From JBDRAU01 sp043823315 (lineage in GTDB: Bacteria > Patescibacteriota > UBA1384 > DTJR01), in NCBI GenBank assembly GCA_043823315.1, contig JBDRAU010000053.1, positions 1-9,536 of the forward strand: 9,536 bases of DNA, written 5' to 3'. A program made the position numbers and the translations under genes. Below the pieces are notes generated by a model, which was given only the letters and a program-made list of their open reading frames with translations, did not search any database and was not told where the DNA came from. Positions 1 through 7,056 of this stretch are shown piece by piece (positions within the stretch are counted from its first letter, which is position 1; each line of letters opens with the position of its first letter).

Positions 1-48
1 AAAAAAGTGGTTATTTGGTAAGTGAGCCAAGCTCGTATCAAACGAAAA

Positions 49-67
49 GGGCCCATAGCTCAGTTGG
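49..67 (+). pseudogene. Partial tRNA copy, 5' 19 bases of tRNA-Ile2
   Basis: These 19 bases match exactly the first 19 bases of the tRNA at 274 (acceptor strand, the two linker bases and the start of the D arm). After that the sequence diverges into an unrelated hairpin. No matching 3' acceptor strand follows before the intact tRNA, so this is a fragment, not a working tRNA. It could be debris of an older rearrangement at this tRNA site. Confidence 0.6.
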
Positions 68-71
68 CTGA

Positions 72-225
72 GGTTCACGGCCTAGTGAACCGAAGCCGAA
101 GGTTGCGCCGAGCAAGTGCGAGGATGAGTGAGCGAGCGGCCCAGCGAGAGAACGGAAGCAACCTGAGGTGGGGGATGAGATTGATGACGTACAGGAATCA
201 ATCGAAGACCAAAGCCGAAGGCTTT
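72..225 (+). other. Structured non-coding flank with several hairpins
   Basis: This GC- and purine-rich stretch holds a perfect 7-bp hairpin (GGTTCAC at 72-78 with GTGAACC at 85-91), a 7-bp long-range pair (AGGTTGC at 100-106 with GCAACCT at 158-164), and a 6-bp hairpin with a GAA loop (AAAGCC at 211-216 with GGCTTT at 220-225). The block GCCGAAGG occurs twice (from 96 and from 214). A 72-codon GTG-started frame crosses the whole region but includes the tRNA fragment and looks spurious. The region may be an intergenic repeat or an RNA. I recognise no known RNA family. Confidence 0.35.
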
Positions 226-273
226 ATGATAATAAGATAGCAAAGCTTACAAAAGAGTTTAGAAGTTTAATAC

Positions 274-347
274 GGGCCCATAGCTCAGTTGGTTAGAGCA
301 ACCGGCTCATAACCGGTTGGTCGCTGGTTCAAGTCCAGCTGGGCCCA
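274..347 (+). tRNA. tRNA-Ile2 (CAU anticodon, lysidine-dependent type)
   Basis: A complete cloverleaf is visible: acceptor 274-280 pairs with 340-346 (7 bp), D stem 283-286/296-299, anticodon stem 301-305/313-317 with loop CTCATAA (306-312), T stem 323-327/335-339, and discriminator A at 347. The anticodon is CAT. The 3' half closely resembles the known E. coli tRNA-Ile(CAU), including the stretch from the variable loop through the T arm, and lacks initiator features, so isoleucine (AUA codons, after TilS converts the anticodon C to lysidine) is preferred over methionine. CCA is not encoded. Bases from 306 onward were probably supplied by the integrated element and restore a working gene. Confidence 0.92.
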
Positions 348-348
348 C
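306..348 (+). repeat. Left attachment core (43-bp direct repeat)
   Basis: Identical base for base to 9396-9438. It runs from the first base of the tRNA anticodon loop to one base past the discriminator. Identity stops abruptly on both sides (G at 305 versus A at 9395; T at 349 versus A at 9439). This marks the element-chromosome junction. Confidence 0.92.
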
Positions 349-391
349 TTAAGTCCCACTTTGCTTACAACGTAAGCTTAGTGGGACTTAA
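349..391. terminator. Strong hairpin directly after tRNA and att core
   Basis: A 12-bp perfect stem (349-360 with 380-391) is separated by a TT/TT internal mismatch from a further 6-bp stem (363-368 with 372-377) closed by a 3-base loop. It starts at the first element-specific base after the att core. It probably terminates or protects the tRNA transcript in the integrated state, replacing the host hairpin displaced to 9437. No T tract follows, so it may instead be a 3' processing structure, or a block between tRNA and integrase transcription. Confidence 0.5.
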
Positions 392-418
392 CCGCGCCGT
401 AGCCTAGGCGAAGGCGGG
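392..418. repeat. GC-rich nested palindrome after integrase
   Basis: CCGC (392-395) pairs with GCGG (414-417) around the self-complementary octamer GCCTAGGC (402-409). It sits between the strong hairpin and the integrase stop codon and is much more GC-rich than its surroundings. It resembles a short intergenic palindromic repeat unit; it could equally be a 3' stabiliser for the integrase mRNA. I see no second copy in the window. Confidence 0.35.
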
Positions 419-1552
419 TTATTCTTTTGCAACTATTCTATCAATTAGCACCCCCTCTGGCACCCCCCCCCTCGCAAAATCCACACAAATCACATTATCC
501 TTAGCTTGAAAATCAATAATGCTTGATTGTCGTTGCAAATGACTGTGTGAGAAATGGGCATATCGTTCAGTGGTTTTAATATTTGAATGACCAAGGATTT
601 TTTGTAGGTCATACAAGCTACCACCGTTCATGATGAATTGACTTGCAAAGGTATGCCTGAGTCCGTGGATTCCAATATAACGCACATTAGCCTTCTTACA
701 GGCCCGTTTAAAGAGTTTTCTACAAAGATAATCTGTTCCAATAGCCTTACCTTCAGGTTGTTTAAATATGGGGCCTGAGTGGACAAAAGGATAGACTATC
801 TTTTGTATAGCAGGGTTAAGTCCAACATTTCTGATTCTACACCCCTTAGTTTCCATTCTGATTTTTCTTTCTCTATGGCACCAGAGTCGGTCAACGTAGA
901 GGATATGTGCGGCTCTATCAAACTGTTCTCCATGAACAGCTACAGCTTCACCATTTCTTAAGCCAGTATTGAGCAAGAGAATCCACAATGGATAATAGTG
1001 CGAATCTTTTTCAGACATGAGAAATGTTTGAATTTCTTCTAATGTCCAATAAATTAATCGTTGATTCATTACCTTCATGGGTCTGATTCGATCAAACGGA
1101 TTGGTTTGAAGACTATTCCCAAACCATTCTTCTCTTATTGCCAAATTATACATTGTAGACATCTGAGTTCTCACATGATTGACTGAGGCATTGGACAGCC
1201 CCTTGTTGATCAAACATGTGATAAGTGTCTTGTGTTCAGTGATCGTGATATTTTGAATATCACTTTCACCATAAAATGGCAGGATGTGGTTTTTGAATTG
1301 ATTTTTGCAGGTATAAACCCATGTTGGTGAACAGCCCTTGTTATACATGCTTTCTAAGTGATTTTGATGCATCATCAAAACCGTGATTTTTTGACAGGGT
1401 ACAATATTATCAGCGCGCTGATAACGTGTTTTGTTAATCCAGGTGACTGCGGCCTGATATGAGTCGAAACTCTTGTAACGATGTTGGCCATTGATTTTGA
1501 CTCTTGCCTGGTAGCGTGGTGTTCCCTGTTTCCTTTTGATTTTTCTGATCAT
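419..1552 (-). CDS. int: Tyrosine-family site-specific integrase
   Basis: This enzyme cuts and rejoins DNA at the att sites to insert and excise the element. The 377-residue product is normal for tRNA-targeting integrases. An N-terminal arm-binding-like basic domain (about 1-45) is followed by a SAM-like core-binding domain (about 55-155) and the catalytic domain (about 165-345). The full active-site set is visible: R199 (in TGLRNGE), K236, H296 and R299 (HGLRH), H322 (LGHSNIKTT) and nucleophile Y331. The ATG is supported by a strong AAGGAGG just upstream, which lies inside the overlapping excisionase-like gene, so the two are probably translationally coupled. The gene points away from the cargo with its 3' end next to the left att core. 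A run of nine G on the coding strand (463-471) near the C terminus is a slippage-prone spot, beyond the catalytic residues. Confidence 0.95.
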   Translation of the reverse strand: MIRKIKRKQGTPRYQARVKINGQHRYKSFDSYQAAVTWINKTRYQRADNIVPCQKITVLMMHQNHLESMYNKGCSPTWVYTCKNQFKNHILPFYGESDIQNITITEHKTLITCLINKGLSNASVNHVRTQMSTMYNLAIREEWFGNSLQTNPFDRIRPMKVMNQRLIYWTLEEIQTFLMSEKDSHYYPLWILLLNTGLRNGEAVAVHGEQFDRAAHILYVDRLWCHRERKIRMETKGCRIRNVGLNPAIQKIVYPFVHSGPIFKQPEGKAIGTDYLCRKLFKRACKKANVRYIGIHGLRHTFASQFIMNGGSLYDLQKILGHSNIKTTERYAHFSHSHLQRQSSIIDFQAKDNVICVDFARGGVPEGVLIDRIVAKE

Positions 1553-1784
1553 GTTTACGCCTCCTTATATCAAGGCGATCACTTAGAAACGCACCCACGA
1601 TTTCGTTTAAATAGAACCTGAGCTTATTTCCGACATAATGGTATGGCAAAACATCTTCTGCCACCATTCTGTTAACAGACTTAACAGAGATGTCGAAAAT
1701 ATGGGCTACGTGTTCTATTCTTAGAATTCCTGTAGCGAGCGGATTGTCAAAGAACGTGTTTTGTTTTTTATTTATTTTGTCCAT
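1434..1784 (-). CDS. Excisionase-like small HTH protein
   Basis: A 116-residue protein with a MerR/helix_turn_helix_17-like DNA-binding region at about residues 20-68, reading ILRIEHVAHIFDISVKSVNR then a short wing. Proteins of this type, encoded immediately before an integrase, commonly act as recombination directionality factors or regulators of int. The start is supported by AAGGA about 8 bases upstream and a promoter further up. The C-terminal 39 residues are polar and basic and are encoded by DNA overlapping the integrase start in another frame (119 nt shared), so this tail may have little constraint of its own. An alternative is a plain regulator of int rather than an excisionase. Confidence 0.75.
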   Translation of the reverse strand: MDKINKKQNTFFDNPLATGILRIEHVAHIFDISVKSVNRMVAEDVLPYHYVGNKLRFYLNEIVGAFLSDRLDIRRRKHDQKNQKETGNTTLPGKSQNQWPTSLQEFRLISGRSHLD

Positions 1785-1812
1785 ATCACATTCCTTGTTT
1801 CAAGTTTAGCCT

Positions 1813-1841
1813 AATCTACTAATAAGCATAATCCATGCCAA
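1813..1841 (-). promoter_or_regulatory. Predicted sigma70-type promoter for xis-int
   Basis: On the minus strand, TTGGCA (1836-1841, five of six matches to the -35 consensus) is followed after 17 bases by TAGATT (1813-1818, four of six to the -10 consensus). Transcription would begin near 1806, giving a leader of about 20 bases that contains the AAGGA ribosome site of the excisionase-like gene. Confidence 0.5.
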
Positions 1842-1855
1842 ATCATTGTGAATCT

Positions 1856-1992
1856 AACACATTGATTTTATGTGGTTAATAAAATTTGATGATGTGTTTA
1901 AAAACGTGGTTTTGAGATTCTCTGAGAATACTCTTGATAAGCAGGTGATCGTATTGAATTTTTTATTGTTTGAGACTATTTGATATGTCTCA
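1856..1992. promoter_or_regulatory. Palindromes in the divergent intergenic region
   Basis: Between the leftward xis-int pair and the rightward 40-aa gene lie an inverted pair AACACAT/ATGTGTT (1856-1862 and 1892-1898), the compact palindrome ATTCTCTGAGAAT (1917-1929), and TGAGAC/GTCTCA (1971-1976 and 1987-1992). Such sites are candidates for operator or integrase/excisionase binding. Nothing else is evident in 1785-2047, which is AT-rich. Confidence 0.3.
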
Positions 1993-2047
1993 GACAATTT
2001 ATTTATTCAATATATTAAAAGAGATAGGCTAAAAGGAAATTAACAAT

Positions 2048-2170
2048 ATGGCAGATATAATTTGGATCTTAGGATTTATTCTTAGCATCGTAGTTTTTGT
2101 AATCACTAGATGGGAAAGACGTAAAAGTTTAATAATAGATCCTGAATGTAGGTCTTTAGAAGGTTTTTAG
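2048..2170 (+). CDS. Small single-pass membrane protein, 40 aa
   Basis: ATG at 2048 is preceded by AAGGA (2033-2037) at a good 10-base spacing. The product begins with a hydrophobic helix (about residues 4-19, IIWILGFILSIVVFVI), then a basic cluster TRWERRK and a short polar tail, predicting one membrane span with the C terminus in the cytoplasm by the positive-inside rule. It ends 19 bases before the convergent end of the giant gene. Function is unknown. Small membrane proteins of this layout can be toxins, holin-like proteins or regulators of a membrane partner. It has no visible partner gene. Confidence 0.55.
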   Translation: MADIIWILGFILSIVVFVITRWERRKSLIIDPECRSLEGF

Positions 2171-2208
2171 CAGGACAAGGGACTACGATTTAATCGTCTG
2201 AATCCTGC
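2170..2208. other. Hairpin between two convergent gene ends
   Basis: GCAGGA (2170-2175) pairs with TCCTGC (2203-2208), and inside it ACGAT (2185-2189) pairs with ATCGT (2193-2197). The loop holds the stop codon of the leftward giant gene, and the structure begins at the last base of the rightward microprotein gene's stop. It lies where a shared bidirectional terminator would be expected, but no T tract follows on either strand, so termination is uncertain. Confidence 0.3.
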
Positions 2209-5200
2209 TGATAAAAAATTACTCGATTAGAGGAGTTTTCGGCGTCGGACCAGCCGATAACGGTGGGGGTTTTTTGGCCATCAGGATAGGTGTAATAGGT
2301 TGCACGGTCGTACATGCCGGTATCACAGTACAGAGCCCGCTTGGCTCCCAGGCGATAAGCAATAGCAACTAAATCATTAAGACTCATGCCTTCTTCCGAA
2401 TCGATCATTGCAAAACGCCCGTCATATAACTCAAGCAGGAAACGTCGGCTGTCATCTCCATAGGACTTTTGAGTATAGCGACCTGCAAGTCCTGTATCTT
2501 CAAGTAGGGTACTCGCCAAAATGGTTAATCTCTTACTGCGAATTTCTTCCATCATGCGGGTATAATCGAGAACATCTTCCATTGGCCTTAACTGAACACT
2601 CCGGTCCGAAGATCGGCGCGTGAGATCACTTAACCGTAAATCCCACTTGTTGGCCAAATGCATCGACCCATCGGTATAAATAATCAAATAGCCATCTTTC
2701 CCATCTGGATCAAAACTTGGATTTAAAACTCTTCCTTGACTCACCATAAGCTCCACACCTTTGTTGTTGCCAGAAACAAGTGTTACTGGCGCCTGAAAGG
2801 TTATTGTATCGCCAAACTCTTCAGAAATATCTGATTCACGAATGCCTCCACCCACATTAATTTGTGCTGTCACACGAGCACCAGAACCATGCATTCCATA
2901 AATAACCGTCGCTACATGTCTGTCATTAATCATCACTTTATTAATTTCATAACCAGGAAGACTCGCTGAAACAGCAACCTCTTCCAGACTTCCTTCCAGG
3001 TATTCAACATTAATATCTCCTGCCCCTGTTGCATTTCGATAGGCCTGTTGTGACTTGGTTCTGATTTTACCGCCAATGTAATCAAAATTAAGGTTCCACA
3101 TATGGTGACCCAATTTAGAGGCATTGCTTACCTCTTCGTGAAGGATAAAGCCGTACGTAGCCAGGGTGGACACAGTTTCTTGATAATTGGAAAATTGTTC
3201 TTCGCAAAGGACCTGATTGTTTCTAATAAAAAGAATGAGACGATTTCCAACGAACTCAGACAAGGCCCGGTAGGAATTTCCAAAAGGCTCTCTGCGTTTA
3301 ACCGATCGGAGTGACTTAAAAATTTCAAACTCGATATCAACGCGCGATATATCAATATCCCTGCTAAACTCACTTTGATAAAGAAGAAGTATCATACGAT
3401 CGCCTCTTCCATTTCCAGTCACATAATTTGCCCTTGTGCGGAATTCCTCCAATCCCTCAACATTATCAAGTCTAAGCTCGCTGAATAAGGGATGAGAAAG
3501 GGAAATTTGCGAATTCCCTAGCGCATCTAGTTCTTCCAGAAAAGACTGGTCCGCCAGGGATAGCGGTGGAACATCGGATTTATCTAAAGTTCCCCGCCGT
3601 TGTGCGGCCACTAAAAATGGTTTGAAGAGTTCTTTACGAATTGGATAGCCCAGAGCATCGAGATCAGTCATAATTACTGGAAGATCAGGGTGTTGGTGAT
3701 AGATATCGTAATGTGTTTCCACAAAATCACGGGCCTTTTTTGCCGCCCAATTAGAGGCCATATGATAGCGTCCTTTTATATCTTTAAGTAAATAGGTCGT
3801 TAATACATCCGTATTTTTCCAAACCTTTGCAAAACGAATGAATGAAAAGAAATTTTCTGGCGTTATATCCTCACCCACAAACCCTCGTGCTAGTTGAACA
3901 ACCAACTCGTCTCCCCCAACATTGCCGGTATATTCATTAACTTTCTTACGGAGTGCTTCGATCTGTTCGAGGTTAAAATAATTAACGTCGATTCCCTCTT
4001 CTATTGCCATATCAATTGTTTTCCAGTCGATGTTCTCGAAGGAGAAATGTCGAGCCGCTCTTTCTCCTCCTGGAAGTTCTTTGATTTTAGACAATTGTTC
4101 AATATGAAGAATAATATCCGCAAGACTTGTCACTGTTCCCTCAACACCTAAGGAAAATACAAATTCTGGCACAGAGAAATCGAGGCATTTTAAGACATAA
4201 TACTGATCAAATATTTCATTGAGGTTCTCCATGGTGACTTCTACTGTTTTATCTTCCATGAGAGACATTTCAGGTTGAATTCCCTGAACGAATTTTTTTC
4301 CGAGGCTAAAATCAATAGCATCGAGTCTTCGGGCAAAACGAACAATGCGATGAAGAGAAGCATCTGAAAATGTTTCAATAGCTTTTGAAAGATCGAGGTG
4401 GCCTAAATAAAGCTCCCTCAATTGAGAACCACGAACTCCAATAGAGGTAAAAAATTGAGTTAAATGAGAAATGTTTTCGTAATTCTCTTCGCTCACTTCA
4501 AAAAGGTTTATTCCAGATCTTTCGCTCAAAAGAGAAATTAATGGAAGAATATCAGATTCTTTTTTTAATTCTTTCGCTATTATCCATGTGGCTGAAAGAT
4601 CGATGTAACTTAAGGCTTGCAAGACTTCAGCGTCAATCGGTGAATAATATGCTAAACCGGTAAAAATTTCACTAAGCTTGCTTCCCGATTGTGTTTGGGT
4701 AACAAAGGGAACGATTAAATTAGCATAAGAGACCAATTCATCTACAGGACAAGAAAGTGTTTCCAGATCGAGGGATTCAATAACATACCAAATATATTGA
4801 GGCTCGATTCTCTGTTCCAGCAGATTCTCAGCTATCGCAGCTCCTTTCAGGACATAATCGTCAAGTAACTCTTGAGATTCTTTTGAGTCACGAGATTCCG
4901 AAGGGATCTTTGCCATTAAAAGAAGGGCATAGGCTGAATATTGTCCATGTTTGGTATGAAAAGCCTTGAGCTCTTCAGTGGTTGAAAATTGACGAAGCAA
5001 CCCAAAAAAATTACTGGACTCAAGAACAGTGAAGCTCATTTCAGAATCACGTGTAATCTGCCCCACCAATATAAGAAGCTCTTTGGAATCTTCATTAGGC
5101 TCATAACTTTTATACCAGGCAAATTTAAAGGCAGCCAATGCTCCAGATTCTGTTTCGCGCGCTATTTCTAGCAATTCTTCCATGGTCCACCCTTGTTTGA

Positions 5201-6509
5201 GAAGATAAGAAATGGATCGTGTGATCGAGTAGAGATCAGGTTTGCCCTCAGGCGGGACTTCGTTAAAATAAGAAAAAAGTTCTGACAGTTCAGTTGGATA
5301 TGTTCTGTAAAGTGTTCTGAAGGGTTCGCTTCTGGAAAATTGTGAAACATCGTCCCACCACTTGGGAAGCCACCCGTGATCTTCTACCGGATGGTTTGTA
5401 AAGATTGTCATGCCAGCCATGCCATAATGCATGAGAGATTTTTTGCCGTAAATTTTCTGGTCCTGATGTGCCTTATACAGCGTAACAAAGCATCCACCAA
5501 TCTCCCTTGGGTTATCGGCAAGGTCCAGCAAGTTAGTCATCTCTTCTGGATATTCTTTAAACAGGTCAATGAGGATAACCCAGTTACTACTTGTAGACGG
5601 ACATATCGGAGTTGGATCTAGAAACGTTAGGTGGTATTCGCCTTCGCTATAGCGGCCAGTGCGAGGAGAGTAATCTACAGGATGTCTTGGTCGCAAATGA
5701 AATATGTTGTCTGATCTGAGGTGTAAGAACAGGGCGCCATCCATTTTTTCTGACCATTTTTTTACATAAGGTAGATAATACCTGGCCTCTTCAAGATTTT
5801 CTGGTTTTAATATATGCAACTGGTGAAGCACGTAATGGGTTATTTGATCTGTCTCGTCAAAAAGGGCAAAAAATTCCTGGGGATTTTCTTCAATAAGATG
5901 CTGGAGTCCCATCAAACACCACTTGATAGATCCGGAGCTTAATGTTTCGTCGCCAGGGGCTGGGGTGTTGCAGGCAAACGCCTCTTCCAGTTTGAGAAAA
6001 AAAGCATCGAAACTTTCGGGATGTTCTTGATAAACGGCCTCTAAATCGGGATCCTGTTTAAGCAAATATTTTCCTCGAAAAGGTGATGATTGAAAAGGAT
6101 TACGCTGATAAGTTGCTTTTTTTGTGTAAAGAGACTGATCTTGTAGATAAAAATCGTCCGTTTGCTCGTAGCCAGCATCATCACCAACCCACAAGATAAA
6201 TTGATGTTGATTAAAGTCACTCCAGGTATTTATGTCGCCATTGGACCACAGATCGACAACATAATTATCATACAATTCGTTTTTTAATCGGGTGAGTTTT
6301 TCAGCTAGATTTACAGTATCTCCCCCAAGGTATTCATCTACCTTCAATTTGTTAAGAATCCTCTGTCCCTTTTTTGATTGAAGATCAGCCTCCGTAATAA
6401 CCTCTGGATTTTCAGGGTCATCATGTGCATTGACTAATTGGTCCAGTAACCGAAGTTCCCGGATGGGGTTGTCGATAAGATAACGCTGCAATTTGATTTG
6501 TTCCTCCAC
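2190..6509 (-). CDS. 1,439-aa protein, helical repeats, NAGPA-like C terminus
   Basis: Function unknown overall. Residues 1-430 carry at least five degenerate motifs of the form xPxE-hydrophobic-LF (NPIRELRLL at 14, HPESFDAFF at 163, NPQEFFALF at 209, YPEEMTNLL at 320, YPTELSELF at 404), suggesting helical repeats. Residues 851-870 and 1021-1040 are similar to each other (YTGN-GGDE and VTGN-RGDR cores). From about 1150 the sequence resembles the phosphodiester glycosidase (NAGPA) family: INVGGG near 1217, SQGRVLNPSF near 1257, YTDGS near 1278, GMSLNDL near 1374, LYCDTGMY near 1393 and SSNRVIFY near 1426. That family usually acts outside the cytoplasm, yet no signal peptide or membrane helix is seen. 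GTG at 6509 has no ribosome site; TTG at 6491, preceded by GGAGGAA at 6501-6507, is a better start. No frameshift is evident. Confidence 0.8.
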   Translation of the reverse strand: MEEQIKLQRYLIDNPIRELRLLDQLVNAHDDPENPEVITEADLQSKKGQRILNKLKVDEYLGGDTVNLAEKLTRLKNELYDNYVVDLWSNGDINTWSDFNQHQFILWVGDDAGYEQTDDFYLQDQSLYTKKATYQRNPFQSSPFRGKYLLKQDPDLEAVYQEHPESFDAFFLKLEEAFACNTPAPGDETLSSGSIKWCLMGLQHLIEENPQEFFALFDETDQITHYVLHQLHILKPENLEEARYYLPYVKKWSEKMDGALFLHLRSDNIFHLRPRHPVDYSPRTGRYSEGEYHLTFLDPTPICPSTSSNWVILIDLFKEYPEEMTNLLDLADNPREIGGCFVTLYKAHQDQKIYGKKSLMHYGMAGMTIFTNHPVEDHGWLPKWWDDVSQFSRSEPFRTLYRTYPTELSELFSYFNEVPPEGKPDLYSITRSISYLLKQGWTMEELLEIARETESGALAAFKFAWYKSYEPNEDSKELLILVGQITRDSEMSFTVLESSNFFGLLRQFSTTEELKAFHTKHGQYSAYALLLMAKIPSESRDSKESQELLDDYVLKGAAIAENLLEQRIEPQYIWYVIESLDLETLSCPVDELVSYANLIVPFVTQTQSGSKLSEIFTGLAYYSPIDAEVLQALSYIDLSATWIIAKELKKESDILPLISLLSERSGINLFEVSEENYENISHLTQFFTSIGVRGSQLRELYLGHLDLSKAIETFSDASLHRIVRFARRLDAIDFSLGKKFVQGIQPEMSLMEDKTVEVTMENLNEIFDQYYVLKCLDFSVPEFVFSLGVEGTVTSLADIILHIEQLSKIKELPGGERAARHFSFENIDWKTIDMAIEEGIDVNYFNLEQIEALRKKVNEYTGNVGGDELVVQLARGFVGEDITPENFFSFIRFAKVWKNTDVLTTYLLKDIKGRYHMASNWAAKKARDFVETHYDIYHQHPDLPVIMTDLDALGYPIRKELFKPFLVAAQRRGTLDKSDVPPLSLADQSFLEELDALGNSQISLSHPLFSELRLDNVEGLEEFRTRANYVTGNGRGDRMILLLYQSEFSRDIDISRVDIEFEIFKSLRSVKRREPFGNSYRALSEFVGNRLILFIRNNQVLCEEQFSNYQETVSTLATYGFILHEEVSNASKLGHHMWNLNFDYIGGKIRTKSQQAYRNATGAGDINVEYLEGSLEEVAVSASLPGYEINKVMINDRHVATVIYGMHGSGARVTAQINVGGGIRESDISEEFGDTITFQAPVTLVSGNNKGVELMVSQGRVLNPSFDPDGKDGYLIIYTDGSMHLANKWDLRLSDLTRRSSDRSVQLRPMEDVLDYTRMMEEIRSKRLTILASTLLEDTGLAGRYTQKSYGDDSRRFLLELYDGRFAMIDSEEGMSLNDLVAIAYRLGAKRALYCDTGMYDRATYYTYPDGQKTPTVIGWSDAENSSNRVIFYQQDSDD

Positions 6510-6568
6510 CGTGTTAGTGCTGTGCCCATTATTATTACAGTTTTGTGTAGGGATGCCCGCCCTAAGTT

Positions 6569-6619
6569 ATTATCGGTAGTTTTGGTAAATTGTTGCTAAC
6601 AATCAATGAAAAAATTGAT
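6569..6619 (-). promoter_or_regulatory. Operator-like palindromes and -10 box upstream of giant gene
   Basis: ATTGTT-GCT-AACAAT (6589-6603) is a perfect palindrome, and ATCAAT (6602-6607) pairs with ATTGAT (6614-6619), sharing its edge. On the minus strand GATAAT (6569-6574) fits a -10 box, though no good -35 is seen at the right spacing. Together they suggest a repressible promoter for the 1,439-aa gene, with a leader of about 55-75 bases. Confidence 0.3.
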
Positions 6620-6662
6620 GAAGGGTGAGCATGGAGGTGCTATTTGTAAGGTTCTGATATTA

Positions 6663-6818
6663 TTAACAATAAGAGAACAAGTTTATGAAACCAAAATCAA
6701 TGTAGACCAAAATCGTATCGCCATCTATGACATCTTTTAAAACTGCTTTGTAAACAAAGAGTGGATTATAATCTCTGGTTAAAGAGAGAGGAGAGGTGTC
6801 TTCGTATTTTTGAATTCC
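6663..6818 (-). pseudogene. Truncated staphylococcal-nuclease-like gene
   Basis: The minus strand reads about 51 codons, from just after a TGA at 6819-6821 to a TAA at 6663-6665. In the middle is VYKAVLKDVIDGDTILVYI followed by DFGF, the hallmark N-terminal strand of SNase/thermonuclease domains (the VIDGDT motif carries a calcium-ligand aspartate). After DFGF the reading continues as unrelated residues and stops. The remaining ~100 residues of the fold, including the catalytic arginines and glutamate, are missing. No ATG exists in this frame upstream. This is the relic of a nuclease gene, cut by deletion or insertion. Confidence 0.6.
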
Positions 6819-7017
6819 TCACCCCCTAAATCCAGGAGAAAGTTTTGAGATAAGTTTATTCGAGGATTCGTTTACTTTCTTTCAAGGTTATGAAGTTTTT
6901 TCAGAAGATATTCTTCCTATTTCGATAGAAATTTCAGACATACAAAAGAAGCTATACAAAACTAAAATTAAATATAAATTACTCTTAGAAGTAAGTGATA
7001 TTATAAAAGCAGCATAA
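6814..7017 (+). pseudogene. Open-frame remnant, C-terminal-like, no start
   Basis: 67 sense codons run from immediately after a TGA (6811-6813) to TAA (7015-7017) with no ATG, GTG or TTG start. The translation looks protein-like, with alternating charged and hydrophobic residues and segments such as FEISLFEDSFTFF and KYKLLLEVSDIIKAA. It could be the 3' end of a lost gene or a chance open frame. I do not recognise a family. Confidence 0.25.
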
Positions 7018-7056
7018 GCGTAAATAATACGAAGTTATTTGATTGTAGATGAATCT

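Noticed and set aside
22..240. 72-codon GTG-started plus-strand frame
   Set aside because: It runs through a tRNA fragment and several hairpins, the product is arginine/serine-rich with no recognisable domain, and no ribosome site supports it.
779..961. 60-codon plus-strand frame
   Set aside because: Antisense to the integrase catalytic domain.
1847..1861. CRP-like site TGTGAATCTAACACA
   Set aside because: The half-sites have the wrong spacing and a mismatch compared with a TGTGA-N6-TCACA site.
2408..5621. Several plus- and minus-strand frames of 60-85 codons inside the giant gene
   Set aside because: All lie inside the continuous 1,439-codon frame and read as antisense or shifted shadows without domains or ribosome sites.
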